A stretch of DNA of 64,000 nucleotides from contig NZ_RCHN01000006.1 in the NCBI RefSeq assembly GCF_003671495.1, positions 124,001-188,000 of the forward strand, written 5' to 3'. Below the pieces are notes generated by a model. It did not search any database, had not been told where the DNA came from, and worked only from the letters and a program-made list of their open reading frames with translations. Source of the DNA: Ketobacter sp. (GTDB taxonomy: Bacteria; Pseudomonadota; Gammaproteobacteria; Pseudomonadales; Ketobacteraceae). This document shows positions 27,107 through 36,156 of the stretch, one piece after another; within the stretch, counting starts at the first letter, position 1, and each line of letters starts with the position of its first letter. Both the position numbers and the translations under genes were made by a program.

Positions 27107-29200
27107 TCATCCCGGGAACACAAAGATCCCCATTTCATCCAGCTTCTGGGGAGTACGCTCCAGCTCCCGGTCGATGGCATCACCGCTCAACCAGTCACAG
27201 CCAACGGATTGCAGAAACCCCTGTTGGGCATCCCGATCCACCGACGTGGCCAACACCTGGATGCCCAACTGATGCACCATGTCCACCACGCCTTTGATGA
27301 TGGCCTGATCGGTCTTGGCCAACTCGCAAGCGGCCACGAAGGATTCACTTAACTTCACCAGGGTATAGGGCACTTCCTTCAGGCGATTTAGCGGCGCATA
27401 GCCGGTACCAAAGCTGTCCAGAATCAGGTTGAAGCCGTTGCGGCACAGCTCGTTCAATACCTCACTATGCTGCTGGTGACGCACGCTGTAATAGCTCTCC
27501 GGCAACTCGATGTAAATTTGATGGGAGCCGAGTCCCACTTCAGCAATGGCATTGATCACCCAGTCCACGCCGCCTTCCTGCAGCAGGATGGCCGGTGAGA
27601 TGGGCAGAATCAGCCGCACTTTGGACTTGCTGTCGTCGGGCAGGCGATCAAACCGCGCCAACGCCTGCTGCCACAGCCAGCGGAACAGGGTGGGCGCCAG
27701 CCCCGCCTCTTCCGCCTGTTGCAGAAAGGCCTCCAACGCCAGCTCGCCCTTGTGTGGATGCAACCAACTGAGGCGTACCTCGCAGGCCACCACGTCGGCC
27801 TGGTCACGACTGGTCACCGGCAGGTACTGGATGCGCCACTGTTTCTGTTCCAGGGCCAGATGCAGCTCGTATTCCAGTTGCATCTGTTCCACCCGCAACT
27901 TGTTCATTTCCACCGTGTAGTACTGGTAGTGGTTGCGCCCCACGGCTTTGGCCCGGGCCAGGGCGGCTTCTGCGTTTTTCATCAGGGTGGTGGCATCGTC
28001 CCCACAATTGGGGTACACGCTCACCCCGATGGAGCAGCCGGTGAACACCTCATGGCCATCCAGCAGGAAAGGCTCACGAATGCGCTCGATCACTTTGTTG
28101 GCCACCATGCCGGCGTTTTCCGGCGAGTCAATGTGGCTGAGCACCAACACGAATTCATCCCCTTCCAGGCGCGCCAGTTGATCATCCCGCCGCACCAGGG
28201 CATGGATACGGTCCGCCACCGCTTTCAGTAGCGTATCCCCCCGGTCATGGCCCAGGGACTCGTTGATGTGGCGGAAATGATCCAGGTCCACCGACAGCAC
28301 CGCAAAGTAATAGCCGGTGATGCCGGCCTTGAGTACCGTGCGGTCGATGTGTTCCTCAATGAAGGCGCGGGTGGGCAGATTGGTCAGGTGGTCCACCTGG
28401 GACAGTTTGGCCAGCTTGTCCTTGGACTCGCGGGTATCCTTCAGCTGTTTGAAGGCAAACAACAGGGTGACGCCGTGGTTGGATTTGAACGGTATGGCCG
28501 CAAACTTGGCGGAGATGGACTCGCCGTCCCGGCGCCAGAGAATGGATTTGTCCACCTGCAGAATCTGATCTTCACCGGTGACCCGGGCCACCGGGTGCTC
28601 GCTCCAGCGCGACCTGGCCTGGGTGCAACCCTCCTCGAACAGGCTTTCCAGATAGACACCGCTCAGGGCCATTGAGTTGGCTTTCAGCAATTGCTCCGCG
28701 GCGAAATTGGCAAACACAATCTGGCCTTTGGCATCCAGTGCCAGAATGCCCTCCTCCTGACTGCCGATAGGATCGGCCTTTTCCTCACTGTAGAGGGCTT
28801 CGATTTCCGCCCGCACGGCATACTGTGCCAGATAGTGCTGCAGGTAACGTTGCAGCTGACGCTCATTGACGGGTTTGCTCAACACCGTCACCAGGTCAAC
28901 CATGGCCTCGTACAGGCACATCTTGCGTTCCGACAGGTTGCTCACCACCAATAACACCGGTATCGGCCGGGTTTTCTTGCCCGACTTGAGCAGGTTCAGG
29001 GTCTGGTAACCGTCAGGCTCTTCCAGCTGGGAATCCAGGATCACCAGGGCCGGCTGGTGGCTTTCCACCAGATTCACCACATTGCCACCCACGGACGTGG
29101 CCACACAGCGGGCACCCATGGCTTCGATCACTTCGGTGTAGTAGGCGATATTGCTGTCTTCCGGATCGCAGACAATGACGAGCGGCTGTTGTTTAGTCAT
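27107..29200 (-). CDS. Receiver-PAS-GGDEF-EAL protein with degenerate catalytic motifs
   Basis: The 697-residue cytoplasmic protein has an N-terminal receiver (acceptor [11 protein letters not shown], lysine in LSKP), a PAS domain (about 150-255), a GGDEF domain and an EAL domain. The GGDEF signature is altered to RLEGDEF, but the I-site RxxD is kept (RRDD five residues upstream). The EAL domain reads [23 protein letters not shown] and ATSVDR where active enzymes have EALLRW, DDFGTGYSS, KIDRSF and AEGVET, and the C-terminal QGY motif is lost. Phosphodiesterase activity is therefore unlikely. It may bind c-di-GMP at the I-site and act as an effector, or it may be inactive. It is flanked by argG and gloA, with no partner kinase. 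Confidence 0.9.
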   Translation of the reverse strand: MTKQQPLVIVCDPEDSNIAYYTEVIEAMGARCVATSVGGNVVNLVESHQPALVILDSQLEEPDGYQTLNLLKSGKKTRPIPVLLVVSNLSERKMCLYEAMVDLVTVLSKPVNERQLQRYLQHYLAQYAVRAEIEALYSEEKADPIGSQEEGILALDAKGQIVFANFAAEQLLKANSMALSGVYLESLFEEGCTQARSRWSEHPVARVTGEDQILQVDKSILWRRDGESISAKFAAIPFKSNHGVTLLFAFKQLKDTRESKDKLAKLSQVDHLTNLPTRAFIEEHIDRTVLKAGITGYYFAVLSVDLDHFRHINESLGHDRGDTLLKAVADRIHALVRRDDQLARLEGDEFVLVLSHIDSPENAGMVANKVIERIREPFLLDGHEVFTGCSIGVSVYPNCGDDATTLMKNAEAALARAKAVGRNHYQYYTVEMNKLRVEQMQLEYELHLALEQKQWRIQYLPVTSRDQADVVACEVRLSWLHPHKGELALEAFLQQAEEAGLAPTLFRWLWQQALARFDRLPDDSKSKVRLILPISPAILLQEGGVDWVINAIAEVGLGSHQIYIELPESYYSVRHQQHSEVLNELCRNGFNLILDSFGTGYAPLNRLKEVPYTLVKLSESFVAACELAKTDQAIIKGVVDMVHQLGIQVLATSVDRDAQQGFLQSVGCDWLSGDAIDRELERTPQKLDEMGIFVFPG

Positions 29201-29298
29201 GGTGTTTACTTACAGGTCACTGATTTTAATTGAAGAATTTCGTCGGCTATGGCTTCCAGTATAGATAGAGATTGGGGGGGAGGCAGTGAGAAAAGCAC

Positions 29299-29330
29299 AA
29301 AAAAGCCCTGGCCGGAGCGGACAGGGCTTT
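29299..29330 (-). terminator. Intrinsic terminator of argG
   Basis: A 9-bp stem, AAAGCCCTG (29302-29310) with CAGGGCTTT (29322-29330), has an 11-base loop. On the minus strand it is followed by a run of T (the A-run from 29299). It lies about 44 bases after the argG stop. Confidence 0.8.
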
Positions 29331-29373
29331 CCATTCACCTTGCAGGGGATGTGCCTGGAAGGATCGGCCGCGG

Positions 29374-30594
29374 CTATTTCAGCTTGCGGCCCTTGTTGGC
29401 AGCAATGCGCAGACGCAGGGCATTCAGCTTGATGAAGCCGGCCGCATCCTTCTGGTCATACGCACCGGCATCATCCTCAAAGGTGGCAATTTTATCGTCG
29501 AACAGGGTCTGGTCAGACTTGCGCCCCACCACGCTGACGTTGCCTTTATAGAGCTTGACCCGCACCACGCCGTTCACCACTGCCTGGGATTCATCGATCA
29601 TGGTTTGCATCATCTTGCGCTCAGGACTCCACCAGTAGCCGTTGTAAATCAGCTCGGCGTACTTGGGCATGAGGCTGTCTTTCAGGTGAGCCACTTCCCG
29701 GTCCAGGGTAATGGATTCGATGGCCCGGTGAGCCCGCAGCATGATGGTGCCTCCGGGGGTCTCGTAGGCGCCACGGGATTTCATGCCCACATAGCGGTTT
29801 TCCACGATGTCCAATCGGCCGATGCCATTGGCACCGCCCAGCTTGTTCAGTTTTTCCAGCACCTCATGGGCCGCCAGACGCTCGCCGTCGATGGCCACGA
29901 TATCGCCGTGCTCATAGGTCAGCTCAATGTAGGTGGGCTGGTCCGGCGCGGCTTCCGGGCTCACGGACCAGCGCCACATATCTTCTTCCGGCTCCGCCCA
30001 GGGATCTTCCAGAATGCCACCTTCGTAGGAGATATGCAGCAGATTGGCGTCCATGGAATAGGGGGATTTCTTGCCCGCTTTGGAGAAGTCCACCGGGATA
30101 TTGTGCTGCTCGGCATAGGCCATCAGGGTCTCACGGGAGGTAAGATTCCACTCCCGCCAGGGGGCGATGACCTTGATACCGGGGGTCAGGGCGTAGGCAC
30201 CCAGTTCGAACCGCACCTGGTCGTTGCCCTTGCCGGTGGCACCATGGGAAATGGCGTCGGCGCCGGTTTCCTCAGCGATCTCCACCAGGCGCTTGGCGAT
30301 CAGGGGGCGGGCAATAGACGTGCCCAGCAGGTATTCGCCTTCGTAGATGGTGTTGGCCCGGAACATGGGGAACACGAAATCCCGCACGAACTCTTCCCGC
30401 AGGTCTTCAATGTAGATTTCGTTGATGCCCATGGCCTTCGCCTTGGCGCGGGCCGGTTCCACCTCTTCGCCCTGCCCCAGGTCGGCGGTGAAGGTGACCA
30501 CTTCACACTGATAGCTTTCTTGAAGCCACTTTACGATAACGGACGTATCCAAGCCGCCGGAATAGGCCAGAACCACCTTTTTGATGTCAGACAT
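29374..30594 (-). CDS. argG: Argininosuccinate synthase
   Basis: The 406-residue enzyme joins citrulline and aspartate using ATP, the penultimate step of arginine synthesis. The N-type ATP pyrophosphatase loop is [17 protein letters not shown]. Other family segments include [18 protein letters not shown] and [17 protein letters not shown]. It is the short, bacterial form and full length. It is monocistronic, with its own terminator, and remote from argD-argF at 50196-52322. A perfect TATAAT lies 56 bases upstream of the ATG. Confidence 0.98.
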   Translation of the reverse strand: MSDIKKVVLAYSGGLDTSVIVKWLQESYQCEVVTFTADLGQGEEVEPARAKAKAMGINEIYIEDLREEFVRDFVFPMFRANTIYEGEYLLGTSIARPLIAKRLVEIAEETGADAISHGATGKGNDQVRFELGAYALTPGIKVIAPWREWNLTSRETLMAYAEQHNIPVDFSKAGKKSPYSMDANLLHISYEGGILEDPWAEPEEDMWRWSVSPEAAPDQPTYIELTYEHGDIVAIDGERLAAHEVLEKLNKLGGANGIGRLDIVENRYVGMKSRGAYETPGGTIMLRAHRAIESITLDREVAHLKDSLMPKYAELIYNGYWWSPERKMMQTMIDESQAVVNGVVRVKLYKGNVSVVGRKSDQTLFDDKIATFEDDAGAYDQKDAAGFIKLNALRLRIAANKGRKLK

Positions 30595-30649
30595 GCGAAA
30601 ACCCTTAAACCTTCAGGACTGTGTGTGATGGAGAGTGAGAAAGGCGCGA

Positions 30650-30655
30650 ATTATA
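30650..30655 (-). promoter_or_regulatory. Probable -10 element of argG
   Basis: On the minus strand TATAAT lies 56 bases before the argG ATG. The best upstream -35 is weak (TAGCAA at 18 bases or TTAGCA at 19 bases), so activation or a longer spacer may be involved. Confidence 0.4.
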
Positions 30656-30699
30656 CCTGATAGCGGGGGGAATTTGCTAATGCCGGGCCCGGTGCGTTG

Positions 30700-31548
30700 C
30701 TAGCGTCGCAGCCGCACCAAAACCCGGCGGTTGAAGGCCATGTTGGTCTGGTTGGTGTTTTTCTTGGCGGGGCTGCCTTCGCCGTGGTAGCGCATTTCGA
30801 TCATATCGGGGAACACCCCCTTTTCCTCCAGGTAATCCTGCACCGCCTTGGCCCGCAGCCGTGACAGCTCCCAGTTGTGGCCCCGGCGGCCGCGACTGTC
30901 GGTGTGACCGTCAATGTAGATTTTCTTGACGCTGGTGTCGATGGCCACGTAGCCGGCAATCAGGTCCAGACGCTCTTTCAGGGCACCGCGGATGCCATAC
31001 TTGTTGGTTTCAAAATGCAGGTAGGATTGCTGCAGCTCGCCAAAGCCCGCCGGATAGAGCCCCGCCACACAGGATACGTAGCCCAGGTACGCGCTCTGGA
31101 AATTAACTGCCGACACGCCCACCGAGATATTGTGTTTACCGTACCAGCCGGGATGGACGAAAGACGGGGTCATGCCCACCTGGAGCTCCGCCAGCAGTTC
31201 ACTGGCCACCTCCTCCGCCAGCTCTATAGGGCGCCGCCCCTGCTTGAAGGCGGTGGTGCCAATGGCTTTGGGGGACAGATCGCCCCGCCATTCCGGGGCT
31301 TCGATCAGCATACGGGCCTCACCGGCTTTGCTCACCGGCCGGTACAGGTCCATATAAAAGCGCAGGCTCTCGCCGGCCGCCACTTCGAACACCGCATCGC
31401 CGTAGTTCGGTACCGCCTGCCACAGCCGGCATTTTAAGGGCGAGGGGTCCAAATGCCAGACGGCCTCGTCCACCCGCGCCACATAGGTGTGGGCGAGCGC
31501 CGGGGCCGATATGAGTACCACCAAGCCAATCAACAGGTTACGAAGCAT
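30700..31548 (-). CDS. motY: Sodium-type flagellar protein MotY (OmpA-like C-terminus)
   Basis: From the ATG at 31548 the 282-residue protein has a signal peptide (MLRNLLIGLVVLISAPALA). A MotY-type N-terminal domain (about 22-150) follows, then an OmpA-like peptidoglycan-binding domain. The latter shows IYIDGHTDSRGRRGHNWELSR, RLRAKAVQDYL and the terminal NRRVLVRLRR. MotY forms the T-ring that anchors stator units around the flagellar basal body in Vibrio and Pseudomonas. No stator gene is nearby. A start at 31569 would spoil the signal peptide. The gene is divergent from rnt, an order also seen in pseudomonads. Confidence 0.9.
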   Translation of the reverse strand: MLRNLLIGLVVLISAPALAHTYVARVDEAVWHLDPSPLKCRLWQAVPNYGDAVFEVAAGESLRFYMDLYRPVSKAGEARMLIEAPEWRGDLSPKAIGTTAFKQGRRPIELAEEVASELLAELQVGMTPSFVHPGWYGKHNISVGVSAVNFQSAYLGYVSCVAGLYPAGFGELQQSYLHFETNKYGIRGALKERLDLIAGYVAIDTSVKKIYIDGHTDSRGRRGHNWELSRLRAKAVQDYLEEKGVFPDMIEMRYHGEGSPAKKNTNQTNMAFNRRVLVRLRR

Positions 31549-31700
31549 ATACCGCTGTCCTGCTTGCAATCACAGTTATAGCAGTGGTTATCGGTCAGAA
31601 ATGTGAATTCTTGAGAGATTTCTCGCCCGGAAGGGGCAAAACATTTGTGCGGGCCAAGCCGGTGCGATAGCATTTCGGCACATGCACAAGAATTATTCTC

Positions 31701-32345
31701 ATGACTGACCATACCCCCAGCCTCGCCAAACGTTTTCGCGGCTACCTTCCCGTCGTCATCGACGTGGAAACCGGCGGTTTCAACCACAAGACCGATGCCC
31801 TGCTGGAAATCGCGGCGGTGATTCTGGACATGGATGAAAACGGTAACCTGGAGCCGGGCCAGCAGATCCACCACCACGTGATGCCTTTTGAGGGTGCCAA
31901 TATCGAACAGGCGGCTTTGGATTTCACCGGCATCGATCCCTATCACCCTTTTCGTGGCGCAGTGGGGGAAGTGGAAGCCATCAAGGACATCTTCCGCGCC
32001 GTGCGTTCCGCCATGAAAGAGGAAGGCTGCACCCGCGCCATCCTGGTGGGTCACAACGCCTTCTTCGACCGGGATTTTGTCAACGCCGCGGTGGACCGCA
32101 ACGGCATCAAGCGCAATCCGTTCCACCCCTTCTCCTGCTTTGATACCGCCACCATCGGCGGCGTGGCGGTAGGCCAGACGGTGCTGGCCAAAGCCTGCCG
32201 GGCGGCCCACATCTCTTTCAGCAATGCAGAGGCCCACTCTGCCATTTATGATGCGGTGAAAACGGCTGAGTTTTTCTGCTGGGTGATCAACAAGTGGAAA
32301 GCCCTCGGGGGCTGGCCCCTGAGCCAGGCTGATGATGGAGAATGA
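31701..32345 (+). CDS. rnt: Ribonuclease T
   Basis: The 214-residue DEDD exonuclease trims tRNA and 5S rRNA 3' ends. Exo motifs are visible: VVIDVETGGF (Asp, Glu), LVGHNAFFDRDF (motif II Asp) and the C-terminal AHSAIYDAVKTAEFF (His and Asp of motif III). Length and start agree with the family. It opens a plus-strand run with three less-known genes: the next start lies 6 bases after the stop, so all four are probably one transcript. Confidence 0.96.
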   Translation: MTDHTPSLAKRFRGYLPVVIDVETGGFNHKTDALLEIAAVILDMDENGNLEPGQQIHHHVMPFEGANIEQAALDFTGIDPYHPFRGAVGEVEAIKDIFRAVRSAMKEEGCTRAILVGHNAFFDRDFVNAAVDRNGIKRNPFHPFSCFDTATIGGVAVGQTVLAKACRAAHISFSNAEAHSAIYDAVKTAEFFCWVINKWKALGGWPLSQADDGE

Positions 32346-32351
32346 CGGCCA

Positions 32352-32831
32352 ATGGGGCTGGCATTGAGCGGGTATCTGCTAATTAAAACTCTGCACATCA
32401 TCAGCGCCACCATTCTGTTCGGCACTGGTATCGGCATCGCTTTCTTCATGTTCCGCTCCCACTTCACGCCGGATCTCCAGCAAAAGCTCTACGCCACCAG
32501 CACCACGGTTCTGGCGGACAAACTCTTTACTCTGCCCGCCGGTCTGCTGCAGCTGGGGACCGGACTGTGGCTGGTTCAGGAGGCGGGTTGGGATCTCACC
32601 CAGACCTGGCTGCTCCTGTCATTGTGCTTGTTTACCCTGGCCGGTCTGTGCTGGCTGCCGGTATTGTGGATCCAAGCACAACTGAAAAAGAATCTGCAAT
32701 ACTGCGTGCAGCACCAGGTTCAGCTCCCTGCAAATCACGAACGCCTGTTCCGAGTCTGGATTATTCTGGGTTGGCCAGCGTTCCTGGCACTGGCGCTGAT
32801 TTTTTATCTGATGGTGTCAAAACCTCAATGA
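32352..32831 (+). CDS. DUF2269-like integral membrane protein
   Basis: The 159-residue protein has four hydrophobic helices. It begins with YLLIKTLHIISATILFGTG, a pattern typical of DUF2269 membrane proteins, which have a conserved histidine in helix one. It could bind haem or a redox partner, but this is conjecture. It lies 6 bases after rnt and 10 bases before the DCC-DUF4166 gene. Its association with a thiol-redox fold and a dehydrogenase-like gene suggests a membrane redox role. Confidence 0.75.
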   Translation: MGLALSGYLLIKTLHIISATILFGTGIGIAFFMFRSHFTPDLQQKLYATSTTVLADKLFTLPAGLLQLGTGLWLVQEAGWDLTQTWLLLSLCLFTLAGLCWLPVLWIQAQLKKNLQYCVQHQVQLPANHERLFRVWIILGWPAFLALALIFYLMVSKPQ

Positions 32832-32841
32832 GCGCAATGCA

Positions 32842-33918
32842 ATGACTGCAACGGATCAATATTCAGGAGTGGACGGCAGCGTCTGGTTTATCTACGACGG
32901 CGACTGCCCGATTTGTTCCATGGCCTCCCACGCGCTTCGCCTCAAAGAGCAATACGGTCGGGTCACTCTGCTGAATGCACGGGAATATCCGGATCACCCA
33001 CTGTTGCAGGAAGTGCGTGCACGCCAGTTGGATCTGGATGAGGGCATGGTGATTGTCCACAACCAGCATTTCTACCATGGCCAGGACGCCCTTCTGTTCA
33101 TGGCGCAACACGGCGAGCCTCAAGCAGGGCTGCCGTGGCGATCTCGGGCAGGATTCAATCACTTCATCCGCCTGTTCCGCTGGCGACCACTCAGTAGACT
33201 GGCCTACCCCTGGATGCGGGCGATCCGCAATGGCTTGCTGCGCCTGCGCCACAAAGGGCCCATCGATAACTTGCAGCGGGCCCGGGAACCCATTTTCAAA
33301 CCGGTGTTCGGTGCCCAATGGGATGCCCTGCCGCCGGTGATGAAAAAACACTACGCCATTCGCCCCTACAGTATCGACCAGGTCATTGTGGACGGGGTGA
33401 TGGACGTAGTCTGTTTGCGGCCGCTCAACATGGCCAGACCCTTGTACCGGTTACTGGGCGCCATTCCCCTGACCACCGAATACGGTGTGCGCTGCACCGT
33501 GCATTTCAACAGCTCGCTGCGGGATCGCAGCTTTGGCTTCGTGCGGCATTTCTGGTTTGTCCACCAGCGCTTCTATCGGTTTCGCTCCCGCATGCTGGCA
33601 CTGGGCGGCGAGCAGGTCATTGAAATCATGCGCTTCGGTTTCTGCTGGAAAATGCGTTACCGGTGGGAAGACGACAAAGTCAAACTGATCCACGACGGTT
33701 ACGGTCTGTATTGGTTCGGCCACCTGATCCCGTTGCCGGTCACCTGGCTACTGGGGCGTGGAGACGCAGAGGAATGGGCCATCGACGACAACCGGTTCGC
33801 CATGAACGTGACCATGACCCATCCCCTCTTTGGCACCCAGTATTCGTATTCAGGCACCTTCACGGTCACTCAGGCTCTGGATACGGCCGACCAGCAGGAA
33901 GAAAGTTCCAGCCTATGA
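32842..33918 (+). CDS. Fusion of DCC thiol-oxidoreductase-like domain and DUF4166 domain
   Basis: The 358-residue protein starts with a DCC (DUF393) domain, marked by WFIYDGDCPICSMASHALR with a CPxC pair, which resembles a thioredoxin-fold active site. From about residue 155 to the end it matches DUF4166 (FGAQWDALPPVMKKHY onward, with many Trp/Phe/Arg residues). DUF4166 is often linked to saccharopine-dehydrogenase-like proteins, and one such gene overlaps this gene's stop by ATGA. The combined function is unknown. No signal peptide is present. Confidence 0.78.
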   Translation: MTATDQYSGVDGSVWFIYDGDCPICSMASHALRLKEQYGRVTLLNAREYPDHPLLQEVRARQLDLDEGMVIVHNQHFYHGQDALLFMAQHGEPQAGLPWRSRAGFNHFIRLFRWRPLSRLAYPWMRAIRNGLLRLRHKGPIDNLQRAREPIFKPVFGAQWDALPPVMKKHYAIRPYSIDQVIVDGVMDVVCLRPLNMARPLYRLLGAIPLTTEYGVRCTVHFNSSLRDRSFGFVRHFWFVHQRFYRFRSRMLALGGEQVIEIMRFGFCWKMRYRWEDDKVKLIHDGYGLYWFGHLIPLPVTWLLGRGDAEEWAIDDNRFAMNVTMTHPLFGTQYSYSGTFTVTQALDTADQQEESSSL

Positions 33919-35027
33919 AGACAGTGCTGGTCATCGGCGGCTACGGAAACTTTGGTTCCTACATCAGCCAATCCCTGGCGAAAGAACCGGACATCCAGGT
34001 CATTGTCGCCGGCCGCAGTGCGGAGAAAGCCCAACGTTGCTGCCAGCAGCTGCAGGCGGTGAATCCGCCACTTGCTCTGCAGATGGACATCCGCGAGCCT
34101 TTGGATCCCGTTCTGGCCACACACCACCCCCAGGTAGTGATTCACACCTCCGGCCCGTTCCAGGGGCAGGGTTATCAAGTGGCGGCAGCCTGCATCCGGC
34201 AGGGATGCCATTACATTGACCTGGCGGACGGCCGTGACTTTGTGTGTGGCATCAGTCAACTGCAGGACGCAGCGGTGGCCGCCAAGGTTCTGGTGTGCAG
34301 CGGCGCCAGTTCGGTGCCGGGGTTGAGCAGTGCCATTCTGCTGCACTACCAAGCTCAGTTTCAGGCCCTGCACAGCATCGACTACGGCATCAGCACCGCC
34401 CACCGCACCAGCCGTGGTTTGGCCACCACCCAGGCGGTGCTGAGTTACGCGGGCCATCCGATCCGAACCTTGATTGAAGGGAAAACCACCCAGCTGATCG
34501 GCTGGCGGGATACCCGTTCATGGCCGTTCTGGCAGTTGGGCAGGCGCCTGCTGGGCAATTGCGACGTACCCGATCTGCAACTCTTCCCTGAGTATTTTCC
34601 CAGCCTCAAAACCATTCGCTTCCAGGCCGGTCTGGAGCTGGCGTTGCTGCATCGCACCTTGGCTGGGTTGGCGTGGTTGGTGCAGCATAAACTGTTTCCC
34701 AATCTGCAACATGCAGCCCGCCCCATGCTGGCGATGTCCAATCTGTTCGACCGCTTTGGCAGCGCCGACAGTGGCTTTTTTATGGTGATGGAGGGCGTCA
34801 ACCAGCACGGCAAGTCACAGGCCCTGCGCTTTGATCTGGTGGCCCGTGAGGGGGATGGCCTGAACATTCCCACCATCCCCGCCATCGTGGTCGCATTGAA
34901 ACTGTGCCGTGATAGCCTCGACACCCGGGGCGCCCATCCCTGCATCGGACTGGTCACCCTGGATGAATACCTGGAGCGCTTGCAACCGCTGCATATTGAG
35001 TGGCGCACCCTCTCCTCTAAAGAGTGA
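33915..35027 (+). CDS. Saccharopine dehydrogenase-like NAD(P)-binding protein
   Basis: The 370-residue protein begins with a Rossmann motif, VLVIGGYGNFGSYISQSLA, followed by VIVAGRSAEKAQRC. A second region begins near residue 125 (VLVCSGASSVPGLSSAIL), as in saccharopine dehydrogenase/homospermidine-synthase-like proteins. The ATG at 33915 is set by its overlap with the preceding stop. In bacteria such proteins often act on polyketides or lipids and not on saccharopine; the substrate here is unknown. The stop abuts that of the convergent hydrolase with no gap. Confidence 0.8.
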   Translation: MKTVLVIGGYGNFGSYISQSLAKEPDIQVIVAGRSAEKAQRCCQQLQAVNPPLALQMDIREPLDPVLATHHPQVVIHTSGPFQGQGYQVAAACIRQGCHYIDLADGRDFVCGISQLQDAAVAAKVLVCSGASSVPGLSSAILLHYQAQFQALHSIDYGISTAHRTSRGLATTQAVLSYAGHPIRTLIEGKTTQLIGWRDTRSWPFWQLGRRLLGNCDVPDLQLFPEYFPSLKTIRFQAGLELALLHRTLAGLAWLVQHKLFPNLQHAARPMLAMSNLFDRFGSADSGFFMVMEGVNQHGKSQALRFDLVAREGDGLNIPTIPAIVVALKLCRDSLDTRGAHPCIGLVTLDEYLERLQPLHIEWRTLSSKE

Positions 35028-36011
35028 CTAGCCGCTGACTTCCTGCAACCAATCCACCAACACCCGGTTCAGCGCCTGCGGTTGTTCCTGCTGCGTCCAG
35101 TGTCCGGCGTCTACGATCACCACTTTTTTCCAGTTGCTGCAATAGCCGTCCAGCAGATCATAGAAATGATGAGCGGCGATAAAATCCAGCTCCGACCCCA
35201 CTGCCAACACCGGCACTTCGATGGACGGTAAGCCGTTGGGGTAGACCTGTTTCTGGTGTTCATAATCCAACGGCAGGCAACGGTACCAATTCAAGGCACC
35301 GCCAAATCCGGTGCGGGCATAGGCACTGGCGTAATAATCCAGCTCCTGATCTGTCAGTATTAATTCACCGGGCCAACTGGATTCCGCGTCATGAATCCAG
35401 TGTACGTGCCCGATGCTCTCGGCATCATGCTGACGACTGCGGGACAGGTTGGTGCCCTGCCCCGTATCCCGACGGGCATAGAAGCGGAAGGTGCGCGCCG
35501 GGTCCTCGTTGAATTTATCTTCGCAGGCCTGGGTTTGAAAGTAGGCAAAGTAGTTGTTGGGGCCATAGAGCTGGTTATAGAGATCCAGGGGATTCATGGG
35601 CATGTCTGCAAACGGTGAGTTGCAGGCACACAACGCTTTCACCCGCTCCTGATGATACAACCCCATGCCCCACACAATGGTGCCGCCGAAGTCATGACCG
35701 ATGAATATGCCCTGCTCATAACCAAAATGATCCAGCAAACCGCATAAATCCCCCAAACGTTGCTGCAGGGTGTAATCCTCCTGGTTGGGCAACACCTGGG
35801 AATACCCCACCCCCCGCATGTCCAGGGCAATCACATGGAAGCCCGCCGCCGCCAATGGGGCAAACTGATGACGCCAGGAATAAGCCAACTCCGGCATCCC
35901 GTGACACAGCAACACCGGCCAGGGCTTGGCCTCCCCTTGCGGGCGCTGCTCATAGACGGCCAACTGCACACCGTTGACGCTGATCAATTGGGGATGGTGG
36001 AAGTCGGGCAT
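35028..36011 (-). CDS. Epoxide-hydrolase-like alpha/beta hydrolase
   Basis: From the ATG at 36011 (GGAG just upstream) this is a 327-residue alpha/beta hydrolase. LLCHGMPELAYSWRHQF gives the HGxP oxyanion motif, and GHDFGGTIVWG holds an aspartate nucleophile, as in epoxide hydrolases and haloalkane dehalogenases. The charge relay ends with VDAGHWTQQEQP. Cap-domain tyrosines (YLYNQLYGPNNYFAYF region) could polarise an epoxide. It is divergent from an SDR gene with 145 bases between, so the two may belong to one catabolic unit. The true substrate is unknown. Confidence 0.85.
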   Translation of the reverse strand: MPDFHHPQLISVNGVQLAVYEQRPQGEAKPWPVLLCHGMPELAYSWRHQFAPLAAAGFHVIALDMRGVGYSQVLPNQEDYTLQQRLGDLCGLLDHFGYEQGIFIGHDFGGTIVWGMGLYHQERVKALCACNSPFADMPMNPLDLYNQLYGPNNYFAYFQTQACEDKFNEDPARTFRFYARRDTGQGTNLSRSRQHDAESIGHVHWIHDAESSWPGELILTDQELDYYASAYARTGFGGALNWYRCLPLDYEHQKQVYPNGLPSIEVPVLAVGSELDFIAAHHFYDLLDGYCSNWKKVVIVDAGHWTQQEQPQALNRVLVDWLQEVSG

Positions 36012-36083
36012 GGGAAACTCCGGTTTAAGTGATTGTTTTTTATTGTGAGGAACAGGATTACAAATCAGGGCTGTTCTTTTTTG

Positions 36084-36098
36084 GTATACATCGTATAC
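36084..36098. promoter_or_regulatory. Inverted repeat between divergent hydrolase and SDR genes
   Basis: GTATAC-ATC-GTATAC is a 15-bp near-perfect palindrome built from two self-palindromic hexamers. It includes TATACT and TATACC -10-like elements on opposite strands. It lies 59 bases before the SDR ATG and 73 before the hydrolase ATG. It looks like a dimer operator for divergent control, but the regulator is not in the window. Confidence 0.4.
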
Positions 36099-36156
36099 TA
36101 GAGCGCTATAACGAACAACAACATCACACAATAAAAAAACACCGGGAGAGCACAGC

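Noticed and set aside
29201-29290. Promoter of the degenerate GGDEF-EAL gene
   Set aside because: A TATACT is present on the minus strand (29263-29258), but the 17-base upstream hexamer CTGCCT does not resemble a -35.
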